DNA of 8,429 nucleotides from Desulfobacteraceae bacterium (GCA_003354055.1 PIVQ01000287.1:1-8429); one strand, 5' to 3'; positions 1 to 6,734 are shown, numbered from the stretch's first letter. Numbers and translations are program-made. Notes: generated by a model not told the origin, from the sequence alone.

Positions 1-573
1 GAAGCCCTGATCTTCGGCAAACGGGAAGATCTGCTCAAACTGGCCTGGACCCGGATCAGCAAAAATCCGGGCAACTACATCCAGCATGTATACGGCGAGA
101 AAGAGATGGGCGGAACGGCCTGGCTCTACATCTCAGGCCTTCCCTTTGAACAGATCGGTATGAGAGAAGACTTAGGGGTTACCCCCGCACCTGCGCTGAC
201 CTCCGGCGCCCTTGCATCCGTCCCCATTATTGTGGGAGTCTGGCCGGTCCTTCTCACCGGTATTTATGCCATTGCCAAGCGCAAAGACAAAATCGCCAAG
301 GAAGAACAGGACACAGCCGTTAAAGATGCCATTGATCAGGCCACTGAAGAAATGAACAAGCAACTGGGTCAGCTTAAAGATAAAATGACCAAAGAACAAC
401 AGACTGCCGTGACCAATGAAGTAAAAAAAGCACTTGAAGAGGCAGCCAAGAAGGCGGAAGAAGAGGCCAAAGCCGCTGAGGAAGCAGACAAGGCTGAAGG
501 CGGAGACGCTGACGCTGCTGCTGCTGAAGATGCTGCCCCCGACGCTGACGCTGCCGGGAAAGAGGAGGAATAA
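1..573 (+). CDS. hmcB: HmcB, iron-sulfur subunit of the Hmc complex (5' truncated)
   Basis: The reading frame is open from the first base, so only the C-terminal 190 residues are visible and the cysteine clusters of this ferredoxin-like family lie upstream. The segment around fragment residues 1-50 ([10 protein letters not shown], then [10 protein letters not shown]) is typical of the C-terminal part of HybA/HmcB-type periplasmic iron-sulfur proteins. One membrane helix follows at about residues 70-92. In this family the clusters face the periplasm and the helix anchors the protein, relaying electrons from the multihaem cytochrome HmcA to the NrfD-type partner. After the helix comes a roughly 98-residue tail rich in Ala, Glu, Lys and Asp that looks coiled-coil and then low-complexity. 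By topology it should be cytoplasmic (inference). The stop codon overlaps the hmcC start (TAATG), and the hmcC ribosome site (AGAGGAGG, 561-568) lies inside the last codons. The assignment rests on this sequence plus the hmcCDEF neighbours. Confidence 0.88.
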   Translation, partial: EALIFGKREDLLKLAWTRISKNPGNYIQHVYGEKEMGGTAWLYISGLPFEQIGMREDLGVTPAPALTSGALASVPIIVGVWPVLLTGIYAIAKRKDKIAKEEQDTAVKDAIDQATEEMNKQLGQLKDKMTKEQQTAVTNEVKKALEEAAKKAEEEAKAAEEADKAEGGDADAAAAEDAAPDADAAGKEEE

Positions 574-1754
574 TGGATCAGGAAATTAAAGAATACCAAT
601 CCGAACCCTACAATTGGTTTACGCCGTTTAATATTTTAACGGCCATCGTTCTGGCAATAGGTCTTGTCCTGACCATCATGCGATTCACTCAGGGCATCGG
701 TGCTGTCACCAATCTGGATAACAATAACCCCTGGGGTCTGTGGATCGGGTTTGACCTGCTCTGCGGTGTGGCTCTTGCAGCCGGCGGATTCACCACTTCC
801 GCAGCCTGCTATATTTTCGGGCTCAAACGGTTTCATTCCGCAGTCCGGCCAGCCATCCTAACCGCCTTTTTGGGCTATGCCCTGGTGGTCTTTGCCCTTC
901 ATTACGACGTGGGACGCCCATGGAAACTGCCCTACCCGATTTTTGTTTCCCAGGGCACCTCTTCCCTGCTCTTTGAAGTAGGCTTATGCGTCTTCCTTTA
1001 TCTCACGGTTCTGTTCATCGAATGGACTCCGGCTGCCTTTGAATGGCTGGGATTTAAGGGCCTTCGCAAGATGGTCGTCAAATTGACCCTGGTACTCACC
1101 ATTTTCGGTGTGATACTTTCCACTCTGCACCAGAGTTCTCTGGGCGCATTGTTCATGATCGCACCGTCCAAGCTCCACCCCCTGTGGTACTCGGGTTATC
1201 TCCATGTTTACTTTTTCATCTCCGCCATTTTTGCCGGACTTTCCATGGTGATTTTTGAAGGTACCATGGCCCATAAATGGTTGCATCATAAAATGGATGA
1301 CACGCATCTATCCGAAGCAAACGGTGTTGTCTTAGGATTCGGCAAAGCCGCCTCCTTTATCATGATGGGATATGTTGCCATTAAAGTCATCGGCCTTGCC
1401 GTTGACAACAACTGGCATTACCTGTCCACCGGATGGGGTGCCTGGTACCTGGTTGAACTGATCGGTTTTGTTCTCTGCCCTGCCATTCTTTACTCTGTGG
1501 GAGCCCGGGAAAAAAATCTGAAGTTCATCCGCATTGCTGCCGCCTGGAGTATTCTGGGTATTGTTCTCAACCGGTTCAATATCTCCATGGTAGCCTTCAA
1601 CTACCATCTGCCCGCAGCTGACCGCTACTTCCCCTCTATCGCTGAAATCGGAACCACCGTTTTCATCGTGTTTGTGGGAATCACCGCCTACAGGATAATT
1701 ACGGCTAAAATGCCGATACTTTACGAACACCCTGACTACAAAGAAGAGCATTAA
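573..1754 (+). CDS. hmcC: HmcC, NrfD/HybB-type integral membrane subunit
   Basis: This 393-residue protein is hydrophobic with about ten predicted membrane helices, near residues 19-39, 54-74, 93-111, 129-150, 168-188, 207-228, 257-277, 288-308, 316-335 and 357-377. The stretch NPWGLWIGFDLLCGVALAAG (residues 52-71) is the family signature of NrfD/HybB/DsrP proteins. These proteins carry no cofactor of their own in most cases and exchange electrons with quinones or adjacent iron-sulfur and haem subunits. Here it should pair with HmcB on the periplasmic side, as in the Desulfovibrio Hmc complex. The start at 573 is supported by AGAGGAGG four bases upstream and by the TAATG overlap with hmcB, which suggests translational coupling. 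It ends in two in-frame stops (TAATAA). Hmc membership rests on the gene order; the NrfD family itself is secure. Confidence 0.93.
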   Translation: MDQEIKEYQSEPYNWFTPFNILTAIVLAIGLVLTIMRFTQGIGAVTNLDNNNPWGLWIGFDLLCGVALAAGGFTTSAACYIFGLKRFHSAVRPAILTAFLGYALVVFALHYDVGRPWKLPYPIFVSQGTSSLLFEVGLCVFLYLTVLFIEWTPAAFEWLGFKGLRKMVVKLTLVLTIFGVILSTLHQSSLGALFMIAPSKLHPLWYSGYLHVYFFISAIFAGLSMVIFEGTMAHKWLHHKMDDTHLSEANGVVLGFGKAASFIMMGYVAIKVIGLAVDNNWHYLSTGWGAWYLVELIGFVLCPAILYSVGAREKNLKFIRIAAAWSILGIVLNRFNISMVAFNYHLPAADRYFPSIAEIGTTVFIVFVGITAYRIITAKMPILYEHPDYKEEH

Positions 1755-1768
1755 TAAGGAGGCTTACA

Positions 1769-1891
1769 ATGGAATTTTTCACGCTCCATGATTTTATGAC
1801 ATATTCCAAGGGGATCACTTACCTTGTGATGGGCGCTATCCTGGTTTTCATGCCGCTTTACTGGCTCTATCTCACAGACCGGGACGACTAA
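1769..1891 (+). CDS. hmcD: HmcD, 40-residue single-helix Hmc subunit
   Basis: This small gene encodes 40 residues beginning MEFFTLHDFM and ending TDRDD. The centre, about residues 16-36, is one hydrophobic helix, and the C-terminus is acidic and charged. A strong ribosome site, TAAGGAGG at 1755-1762, sits six bases before the ATG, and the gene starts only 14 bases after hmcC. The Desulfovibrio hmc operon has a very small one-helix protein, HmcD, in exactly this slot between hmcC and hmcE; its biochemical role there is unknown, probably assembly or stability of the membrane module. Identification rests on position, size, topology and the ribosome site. It is short enough to be missed by gene callers with a length cut-off. 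Confidence 0.85.
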   Translation: MEFFTLHDFMTYSKGITYLVMGAILVFMPLYWLYLTDRDD

Positions 1892-1960
1892 GCTTGCACA
1901 TGGCGACATTGCGGAATAAAAAGACCAAACGTTTAATCTATTAGGAATATGGAGGCAATA

Positions 1961-2638
1961 ATGCACGGATTATTAACAGGACCCTTGTTCTACCTCTCCC
2001 TCGGGGTCTGTGTAATCGGAATGATAGTTCGATTTTACCAATACTTCAACGGCCTTTCCTGGCAGCTTGACAGGGTAGCCTATAAAGAATACCCGGCCAT
2101 GGGACTCAAAGGGGCCTGGCGCTCCATTTACAAATGGCTGATTCCCTACGGAACTTATGGCTGGAGACAACAACCCGTCATGGCAGCGGCCTTCTTCGCC
2201 TTTCATATCGGCGCGGTCAGTATCCCCCTGTTTCTGGTCGGCCATAATGTCTTTCTTAAGGACAAACTGGGATTTTCTCTGCCCACGATAAGCTCTGGTG
2301 CCGCAGACATCATCAGCTGGATCGCCATTGTGGGCCTTTTGTTTCTGACTCTGCGGCGCCTGGTACTGCCTGAAGTCCGGATTATGACAGACAAAAAAGA
2401 CTGGGGCGTGTTGCTGCTCTCTTTTGCTCCTTTTGTCACAGGGCTGCTTGCCAGGTATCAGATTGGAGACTATTCACTCTGGCTGAACCTGCACATCCTG
2501 TCAGGAGAACTTGTTCTGCTGGCCATCCCCTTTACAAAACTGTCCCATGTATTCCTGTTTTTTGCCTCCCGAGCTCAGCTTGGAATGGATTTTGGCATAA
2601 AAAGAGGCGGAACCAAAGGAAGCAAATTTGCCTGGTAG
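1961..2638 (+). CDS. hmcE: HmcE, NarI/DsrM-like cytochrome b membrane subunit
   Basis: A 225-residue membrane protein with about five helices (roughly residues 5-27, 73-95, 116-133, 147-165 and 174-200). It resembles the nitrate reductase gamma / DsrM family, which binds b-type haem and passes electrons across the membrane to a cytoplasmic iron-sulfur partner. Histidines within or next to helices that could bind haem are His82, His178 (in LHILSGELVL) and His196 (in KLSHVF); their role is inferred. The start is placed at ATG 1961 because GGAGG at 1951-1955 lies five bases before it. An in-frame ATG at 1949 overlaps that ribosome site and would only add MEAI. The C-terminus is basic (KRGGTKGSK). 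The gene lies 69 bases after hmcD and 48 before hmcF, and hmcE-hmcF parallels the dsrM-dsrK pair of sulfite-reducing systems. Confidence 0.9.
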   Translation: MHGLLTGPLFYLSLGVCVIGMIVRFYQYFNGLSWQLDRVAYKEYPAMGLKGAWRSIYKWLIPYGTYGWRQQPVMAAAFFAFHIGAVSIPLFLVGHNVFLKDKLGFSLPTISSGAADIISWIAIVGLLFLTLRRLVLPEVRIMTDKKDWGVLLLSFAPFVTGLLARYQIGDYSLWLNLHILSGELVLLAIPFTKLSHVFLFFASRAQLGMDFGIKRGGTKGSKFAW

Positions 2639-2686
2639 TAGCGGCAGCGGCATTTGTATTAACACCAGCATTTAAGGAGATCATCC

Positions 2687-4084
2687 ATGCCGGAAGGAAC
2701 ATATTGTAATAAAACCCCTATTGATACTGCAGAGGGCATCACAGACCTTTTGTCAGACAAAAGCGGCGCAAAATATTATGAAGAGATGAAACACATTGAA
2801 ATTGATTCTGATCTTCTGTGGAAAACCATACAAAACACCTGCAAATCCCGTATTCGGACATGGCTTGAAATCTGTGCCCACTGCGGTATGTGCGCAGATT
2901 CCTGTTTTCTATACCTGGCCAACGACCGGGTACCGGAACAGGTCCCTGCCTATAAGATCCAGTCCACTCTGGGTGAGATAATCAAGAAAAAGGGCAAGGT
3001 CACCAATAAATTCATGCGCGATGCCATGAGAACTGCATGGGCTAAGTGCACCTGCTGTAACCGCTGCGGCTCCTTTTGCCCCCACGGGATTGATACCGGC
3101 ATCATGTTCGGTTATCTTCGCGGTTTGCTTTATCAGCAGGGATTTGTGCCCTGGGAGATGAAAATCGGTGCGGGCATGCACAGGGTTTATAATGCCCAGA
3201 TGGACATCACCAGCGAAGACTATATCGACACCTTCGAATGGATGGTGGAAGAGTACGAAGAGGAATATCCGGGACTTACCGTCCCTGTGGATGTAGAAGA
3301 TGCCGATATCATGTACACGGTTAATGCCCGTGAAGCCAAGCATTACCCCGAAGATCTTGCCGAAGCTGCCATCCTCTTTCATATTGCAGGGGAAAAATGG
3401 ACCGTCCCGACCAAGGGATGGGAACTGACCTCTCTGGCCATGTTTGCCGGTGACTGGGCAGCCTGCAAAATGCAGGTGGAAAGCGTTTATGATGCCATGA
3501 ACCGACTGCGCCCCAAACGGATGATCGGCACCGAGTGCGGTCATGCCCACCGGGCAACGGTTGTTGAAGGACCCTATTGGGCAGGGCTTAAAAGCGGCAG
3601 ACCCCCGGTGGAATCCATTCATTATATTGAATGGCTGGCTGAGGCCCTGAGAACAGGAAAGCTGAAGATAGATCCTTCAAAAAGAATCAAAGAACCGGTT
3701 ACCCTTCAGGATTCATGCAACTACGTCCGTAACCACGGATTAAGAGAAACCGCAAGGGAGATCATCTCCTATATTGTAGAACCCGGTTACTTCGTTGACA
3801 TGAGCCCCAACAAGGAACATAACTTCTGCTGCGGCGGCGGCGGTGGTTTCAACGGCATCGGATACTTCAGAAAAGAGCGTAATGTCGGACTCAAGGTCAA
3901 ACGGGACCAGATCCTGGCCACAGGTGTCAAACTTGTTATTGCGCCCTGCCATAACTGCTGGGATGCAATCCGTGATCTTGAGGAAGAGTTTGAAATCGGT
4001 ATCAGATGGTCTTTCCTGAAACCTTTGATCATCAAGATGCTGGACATTCCCGATCACCTGAAGCCCCAAGACGAAGACGAGTAA
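2687..4084 (+). CDS. hmcF: HmcF, cytoplasmic CCG-domain iron-sulfur protein (DsrK/HdrD-like)
   Basis: This 465-residue soluble protein has no membrane helix. Two ferredoxin motifs of the form CxxCxxCxxxC are visible: Cys63/66/69/73 ([11 protein letters not shown]) and Cys121/124/127/131 (followed by PHG). The C-terminal half holds one complete CCG motif: Cys344, 36 residues, Cys381-Cys382-Gly, 38 residues, Cys421-x2-Cys424. In HdrB/HdrD and DsrK this motif binds a catalytic [4Fe-4S] centre of the disulfide-reductase type. The first CCG half is reduced to ECGHAHR around Cys284, as is usual in DsrK-like proteins. HmcF is expected to take electrons from HmcE on the cytoplasmic face; its acceptor is not established. 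The start is supported by AAGGAG (2674-2679) seven bases upstream. The length is close to that of known HmcF. A hairpin follows at 4110-4144. Confidence 0.93.
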   Translation: MPEGTYCNKTPIDTAEGITDLLSDKSGAKYYEEMKHIEIDSDLLWKTIQNTCKSRIRTWLEICAHCGMCADSCFLYLANDRVPEQVPAYKIQSTLGEIIKKKGKVTNKFMRDAMRTAWAKCTCCNRCGSFCPHGIDTGIMFGYLRGLLYQQGFVPWEMKIGAGMHRVYNAQMDITSEDYIDTFEWMVEEYEEEYPGLTVPVDVEDADIMYTVNAREAKHYPEDLAEAAILFHIAGEKWTVPTKGWELTSLAMFAGDWAACKMQVESVYDAMNRLRPKRMIGTECGHAHRATVVEGPYWAGLKSGRPPVESIHYIEWLAEALRTGKLKIDPSKRIKEPVTLQDSCNYVRNHGLRETAREIISYIVEPGYFVDMSPNKEHNFCCGGGGGFNGIGYFRKERNVGLKVKRDQILATGVKLVIAPCHNCWDAIRDLEEEFEIGIRWSFLKPLIIKMLDIPDHLKPQDEDE

Positions 4085-4109
4085 TTCCGTCTCATTATTG
4101 TCGTTCATC

Positions 4110-4144
4110 TGTCCGGTTCAAGGCTGCACGCCTTGAACCGGACA
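4110..4144 (+). terminator. Perfect 15-bp hairpin after hmcF
   Basis: The left arm 4110-4124 (TGTCCGGTTCAAGGC) and right arm 4130-4144 (GCCTTGAACCGGACA) are perfectly complementary around a five-base loop TGCAC. It begins 25 bases after the hmcF stop and ends before rrf2. No run of T follows on either strand, so it is not a textbook Rho-independent terminator. It may attenuate read-through into rrf2, protect the hmc messenger 3' end, or do both. The structure is certain from the sequence; the function is inferred. Confidence 0.6.
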
Positions 4145-4178
4145 AGATAAATCTACACACCATAGGCATGTGAATAAA

Positions 4179-4658
4179 ATGAGGCTCACCACTAAAAGTC
4201 GCTACGGCACAAGACTTATTCTTGATCTCGGGGTTTACGGCGCAGACAAACCCGTTCCCTTAGGAGATGTATCCAAGCGTCAGAATATTTCCTTAAAATA
4301 TCTCGAACAGCTTACGGTAAAATTAAAAAAAGCAGGACTAATCAAGAGTCTTCGGGGTGCAACCGGCGGCCACATGCTGGCCAAACCTGCGGATCAGATT
4401 ACAATCGGCATGATTGTACGTACCCTGGAGGGCAAAACCCAGATCACGGATTGCGCCGATGATCAAAAAAATGCCTGCGGCGTATGTAACAAAGCCGGCG
4501 ATTGCCTTTCCAGATGGGTCTGGGTGGAAGCCTCCAATGCCATGTTCGAACGACTGGATGCCATTACGGTGGACCGCCTTCTTAAAATGGCCAATACATC
4601 TCCTGAGCCCAGTTGCAGTGGAAAGCACAAGGACGGCGAGAAGAGCAAGAAAAGTTAA
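4179..4658 (+). CDS. rrf2: Rrf2-family transcriptional regulator, probable iron-sulfur sensor
   Basis: The 159-residue protein begins MRLTTKSRYGTRLILDL, the standard N-terminus of Rrf2-family winged-helix repressors (IscR, NsrR, CymR, RsrR). The family is named after a gene at the end of the D. vulgaris hmc operon, where loss of the regulators raised hmc expression. Four cysteines sit where the family binds its cluster: Cys92, Cys100, Cys103 and Cys109 (ITDC, then NACGVC, then GDC). A redox-, iron- or NO-responsive [Fe-S] cluster is therefore likely, though the ligands are not proven. The C-terminus is lysine-rich. The start was chosen from family alignment. A GTG at 4170 (adding MNK) lies three bases after a weak AGG and is a real alternative, and no strong ribosome site is seen for either. 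It lies 94 bases after hmcF and is convergent with the next gene. Confidence 0.9.
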   Translation: MRLTTKSRYGTRLILDLGVYGADKPVPLGDVSKRQNISLKYLEQLTVKLKKAGLIKSLRGATGGHMLAKPADQITIGMIVRTLEGKTQITDCADDQKNACGVCNKAGDCLSRWVWVEASNAMFERLDAITVDRLLKMANTSPEPSCSGKHKDGEKSKKS

Positions 4659-4715
4659 AAGCGAGAAGAGCTGCTGCTCTCGCTGTTCCAGCTGATCTCG
4701 CGGATCTCGCTTTTA
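4656..4715. terminator. Symmetric terminator shared by two convergent genes
   Basis: Perfect 11-base arms 4656-4666 (TAAAAGCGAGA) and 4705-4715 (TCTCGCTTTTA) enclose 38 bases. On the plus strand the right arm runs into TTTTATTTTTTCTTCTT, and on the minus strand the equivalent arm ends in TTTTAACTTTTC, so it can terminate transcription from both sides. The plus-strand arm starts with the rrf2 stop codon, and the other arm ends with the complement of the stop codon of the minus-strand gene. TCTCGC occurs three times (4678-4683, 4696-4701, 4705-4710), so alternative pairings with GCGAGA 4661-4666 exist. An inner AGAGC-TGCT-GCTCT hairpin (4667-4680) may also form. Confidence 0.75.
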
Positions 4716-6023
4716 TTTTTTCTTCTTCCCCGACCGAGTCATTATCTCCAAAATCACCTCATCAGTCTGCTCCATACCGGATCTGGCCAGCTCACCGATA
4801 TTGGCGATGGTCGCTTCCACATCCTCTCCTACTATTCCGTCTCCGAAATCAAGGGATTTGTGATTAAAGGAAAGAATGGCTCCGTCAAAGGCGGAGTAAA
4901 CCCCTGTGGCTATTTTCATTGCGCAGGATGCCTTGGCACCGTCACAGATCACTCCGGAAATATTGCCAAGGGTATTAACTATGGCAGACCCCACAACAGA
5001 ATAGTTCCCTCCCATGAGAAAGGCCAGAGCTCCGCTCACAGCAGCGGAAGCACAGATTACCCCGCAGAATGCGGACAGCCTGCCGACACGGGTTTTGATA
5101 TGCACCGTGGTTAAATGAGAAAAGAACAGGGCCCGAATCAGGGTATCTTCATCAAGGGAGTTGTCCCGGGCATACTGGATCACTGGAAGAGAGGCGGCCA
5201 TGCCCTGGTTGCCTGAACCTGAAGTGGTCATCACGGGAAAGGGGCAGCCGCTCATGCGGGCATCACTGCCGGCAGCTGCCAGGGAGGCAGCCCGGTTACG
5301 ATTGTCATCCCCGTAAATTCCGTCCCGGATACTTTCCCGTATGCATTTTCCTAAGTTTACCCCATAGCTGCCGCAAAGCCCTTCCTCGGCAATACGGGTA
5401 TTCAGGGATATCACCTCCCTGAACATGGGGCGAATGAGGGTGAGATCCAAAGACTTGGCCATATCATAGATCAATTGGATGGATAAAATTGCACGGTCTG
5501 TTAGGGAGGAATTAAAATCCGTATCTTTACAGGTCCGGCTTAAGACCACCTGACCGTTGCGGGTGACCTCTGTGACATTGGTATGGGTATGTTTCACCTC
5601 CACACTGGCTGAATTTTCACCTGATGTGGCTTTAATTCTGATATATAATTTGATCTTTGTCGGTTCATGATTTACCTCAACCCGGTCCTGTTCGACAAAG
5701 GGACGGACTTCGTCCATATCTTCCGGACCGACATCTGAAATCACCAGCAACTCCTTATCCGGGTCTCCGGCCAGCGCCCCCATGGCGGCTGCAACCTCAA
5801 TCCCGGCCATACCGCCGCTGTTGGGCACAATCACACTTTTAACGTTCTTGATCATATTACCGGAAACCCAGACCTGCAAACGTTCCGGCGTCTCTCCGAG
5901 CACCTGCCGGGCTTTGGCAGCCACATAAGACAGGGCAATGGGCTCGGTACACCCTTCGGCCGGTACAACCTCTTCTTTTAAAATTCCTAAAACCTTGTCG
6001 ATGGTTTCCTGGTCAAAACTCAT
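4713..6023 (-). CDS. UPF0597 family L-cysteine desulfidase (CyuA/YhaM-like)
   Basis: This 436-residue cytoplasmic protein belongs to the family of archaeal L-cysteine desulfidase (CdsB) and E. coli YhaM/CyuA, related to the alpha chain of iron-sulfur serine dehydratases. Such enzymes use an oxygen-sensitive [4Fe-4S] cluster, not pyridoxal phosphate, to convert L-cysteine to pyruvate, ammonia and sulfide. Family marks seen are PAEGCTEP with Cys25, PNSGG (67-71), SGCPFPVMTTSGSGNQG (258-273), Cys320 in SAFCGVICA and Cys360 in GVICDGAK. Cys25 plus two cysteines 40 residues apart match my recollection of the cluster ligands of the Methanocaldococcus enzyme. L-serine or another amino acid as substrate is possible. 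The ATG at 6021-6023 is the only start available after an upstream in-frame stop. AAGGAGG (6044-6050) is 20 bases away with a small hairpin between. The lysine-rich end overlaps the shared terminator. Confidence 0.88.
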   Translation of the reverse strand: MSFDQETIDKVLGILKEEVVPAEGCTEPIALSYVAAKARQVLGETPERLQVWVSGNMIKNVKSVIVPNSGGMAGIEVAAAMGALAGDPDKELLVISDVGPEDMDEVRPFVEQDRVEVNHEPTKIKLYIRIKATSGENSASVEVKHTHTNVTEVTRNGQVVLSRTCKDTDFNSSLTDRAILSIQLIYDMAKSLDLTLIRPMFREVISLNTRIAEEGLCGSYGVNLGKCIRESIRDGIYGDDNRNRAASLAAAGSDARMSGCPFPVMTTSGSGNQGMAASLPVIQYARDNSLDEDTLIRALFFSHLTTVHIKTRVGRLSAFCGVICASAAVSGALAFLMGGNYSVVGSAIVNTLGNISGVICDGAKASCAMKIATGVYSAFDGAILSFNHKSLDFGDGIVGEDVEATIANIGELARSGMEQTDEVILEIMTRSGKKKK

Positions 6024-6031
6024 TAATTTTA

Positions 6032-6050
6032 CCGGCCAACCGGCCTCCTT
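6032..6050 (-). promoter_or_regulatory. Distant ribosome site with intervening mini-hairpin
   Basis: On the minus strand AAGGAGG (6044-6050) is the only strong ribosome site before the cysteine desulfidase, but it lies 20 bases from the ATG. The spacer contains CCGG-TTGG-CCGG (6032-6043), a four-base-pair hairpin that could bring the site closer to the start. A regulatory role is conjecture. Confidence 0.4.
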
Positions 6051-6080
6051 TTATCTATAAAATATCGTAATGCTGCTTGA

Positions 6081-6105
6081 TCGATGTGGATAGAAGCCGC
6101 ATCGA
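6081..6105. other. Imperfect inverted repeat between PilZ gene and desulfidase
   Basis: TCGATGTGG (6081-6089) and CCGCATCGA (6097-6105) pair over nine positions with one G-T wobble around a seven-base loop. As minus-strand RNA, the strand that both flanking genes use, the wobble becomes a C-A mismatch, and no T-run follows, so termination is unlikely. It could be a processing or protein-binding site; no function is supported. Confidence 0.3.
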
Positions 6106-6117
6106 AAACAGGACAAA

Positions 6118-6471
6118 TCAGTCAGAAACACGTTCCAGGATATACAGCCCCACGATCAAATGGTTGGGGTGCAGCCCCTCCGCAGGTTCAGAAATATGCC
6201 GAATTTGCGCCTTGAGATTCTCCGGGGCCAGGGTGGCATCCCCTTTGTGGAATTTCAGGAGGACCTCTTGCCCCACCTCAATATAGCGAAAAATATTCGA
6301 ATCTTTCTGAACCAGAATGCCAAGGCCTGAAGTGGACCAGTCCTTGAGGCTGAAATGGTAGGTCATGGACTCTTTGGATGGTTTGAATTCAACACTTGCG
6401 CCTTTAGCAGCCGCTTCCCGGATCTCTGACCGCAATTCCCCGTTTGGGGTATTTTCTTCTATGTTCATCAT
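6118..6471 (-). CDS. PilZ-domain protein, putative c-di-GMP receptor
   Basis: A 117-residue soluble protein that is essentially one PilZ domain. PilZ proteins bind cyclic di-GMP through an N-terminal RxxxR and a later (D/N)xSxxG. Here Arg14-x3-Arg18 (RSEIR) and Asp44-x-Ser46-x2-Gly49 (DWSTSG, followed by LGI) fit, and the remainder shows the alternating beta-strand pattern of the fold (FRYIEVGQEVLLKF, then HLIVGLYIL). It has no second domain, signal peptide or membrane segment, so its output partner cannot be read from the sequence. The arginine motif lies in a less typical, acidic context than usual, so ligand binding is likely rather than certain. Two ATG codons are adjacent (6469-6471 and 6466-6468). 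AGAAGG precedes them by three and six bases respectively, so the second may be preferred. It lies 94 bases upstream of the cysteine desulfidase on the same strand and is divergent from the hydrogenase. Confidence 0.78.
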   Translation of the reverse strand: MMNIEENTPNGELRSEIREAAAKGASVEFKPSKESMTYHFSLKDWSTSGLGILVQKDSNIFRYIEVGQEVLLKFHKGDATLAPENLKAQIRHISEPAEGLHPNHLIVGLYILERVSD

Positions 6472-6511
6472 CTGCCTTCTTTCGTATTCAAAACCAGGTG
6501 GGTACTGGGTT

Positions 6512-6541
6512 ATTTTATTCTCATTTTCCCCAACAAATCAA
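6512..6541 (-). promoter_or_regulatory. Possible sigma-70 promoter of the PilZ gene
   Basis: On the minus strand TTGATT (6536-6541) and TAAAAT (6512-6517) are separated by 18 bases and would start transcription about 35 bases before the PilZ ATG. The match is four of six and five of six to consensus. In such AT-rich DNA chance matches are common. Confidence 0.35.
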
Positions 6542-6574
6542 CTATTTGTTTTAATTGCCCCTCTTCAAATGGAA

Positions 6575-6621
6575 TTTTCCGGCATTTTTTTTATAAAAAA
6601 CCATAAAAAAGGACCGGAAAA
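6575..6621. repeat. Long inverted repeat, 8-bp perfect arms, A/T core
   Basis: TTTTCCGG (6575-6582) and CCGGAAAA (6614-6621) are perfect inverted arms around 31 bases. The core can itself pair, since TTTTTTAT (6587-6594) is complementary to ATAAAAAA (6603-6610). A direct repeat ATAAAAAACC / ATAAAAAAGG (6593-6602 and 6603-6612) overlaps it. It lies about 85 bases upstream of the hysB -35 element. It could be a regulator-binding or bent-DNA region; this is not known. Confidence 0.5.
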
Positions 6622-6705
6622 CAACTTAGAATTAGTCCCCTTTGGACCGCTATTTTCAAATCAAATAGAATACAATTAAATAATCGTTTTTTTCTATACA
6701 AAGCA

Positions 6706-6734
6706 TTGACAGCCCTATGTCCACTTTATATACT
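6706..6734 (+). promoter_or_regulatory. Near-consensus sigma-70 promoter for hysBA
   Basis: TTGACA (6706-6711, perfect -35) and TATACT (6729-6734, five of six) are separated by the ideal 17 bases. Transcription would start near 6741 and give a leader of about 87 bases before the GTG of hysB. The upstream DNA is A/T-rich with T7 at 6687-6693, as in an UP element. The leader contains an imperfect hairpin with arms CCGCG (6755-6759) and CGCGG (6775-6779). Confidence 0.75.

Noticed and set aside
1949..1960. ATG at 1949 as start of hmcE
   Set aside because: It overlaps the GGAGG that serves the ATG at 1961, and the family starts with the M-x-x-L-L/F-TGPL pattern.
2909..3622. 237-codon open frame on the minus strand
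   Set aside because: It lies fully antisense to hmcF, has no recognisable domain, and hmcF is strongly supported by its cysteine motifs.
4133..4161. TTGAAC as -35 of an rrf2 promoter
   Set aside because: It sits inside the hairpin arm and no acceptable -10 lies at 16-18 bases.
6585..6600. Homopolymer runs as a phase-variation switch
   Set aside because: They are non-coding, far from the -35/-10 spacer, and two different runs do not form a typical variable tract.
6365..6679. 104-codon plus-strand frame in the divergent spacer
   Set aside because: Partly antisense to the PilZ gene, without a ribosome site, and its second half is low-complexity A/T-rich DNA.
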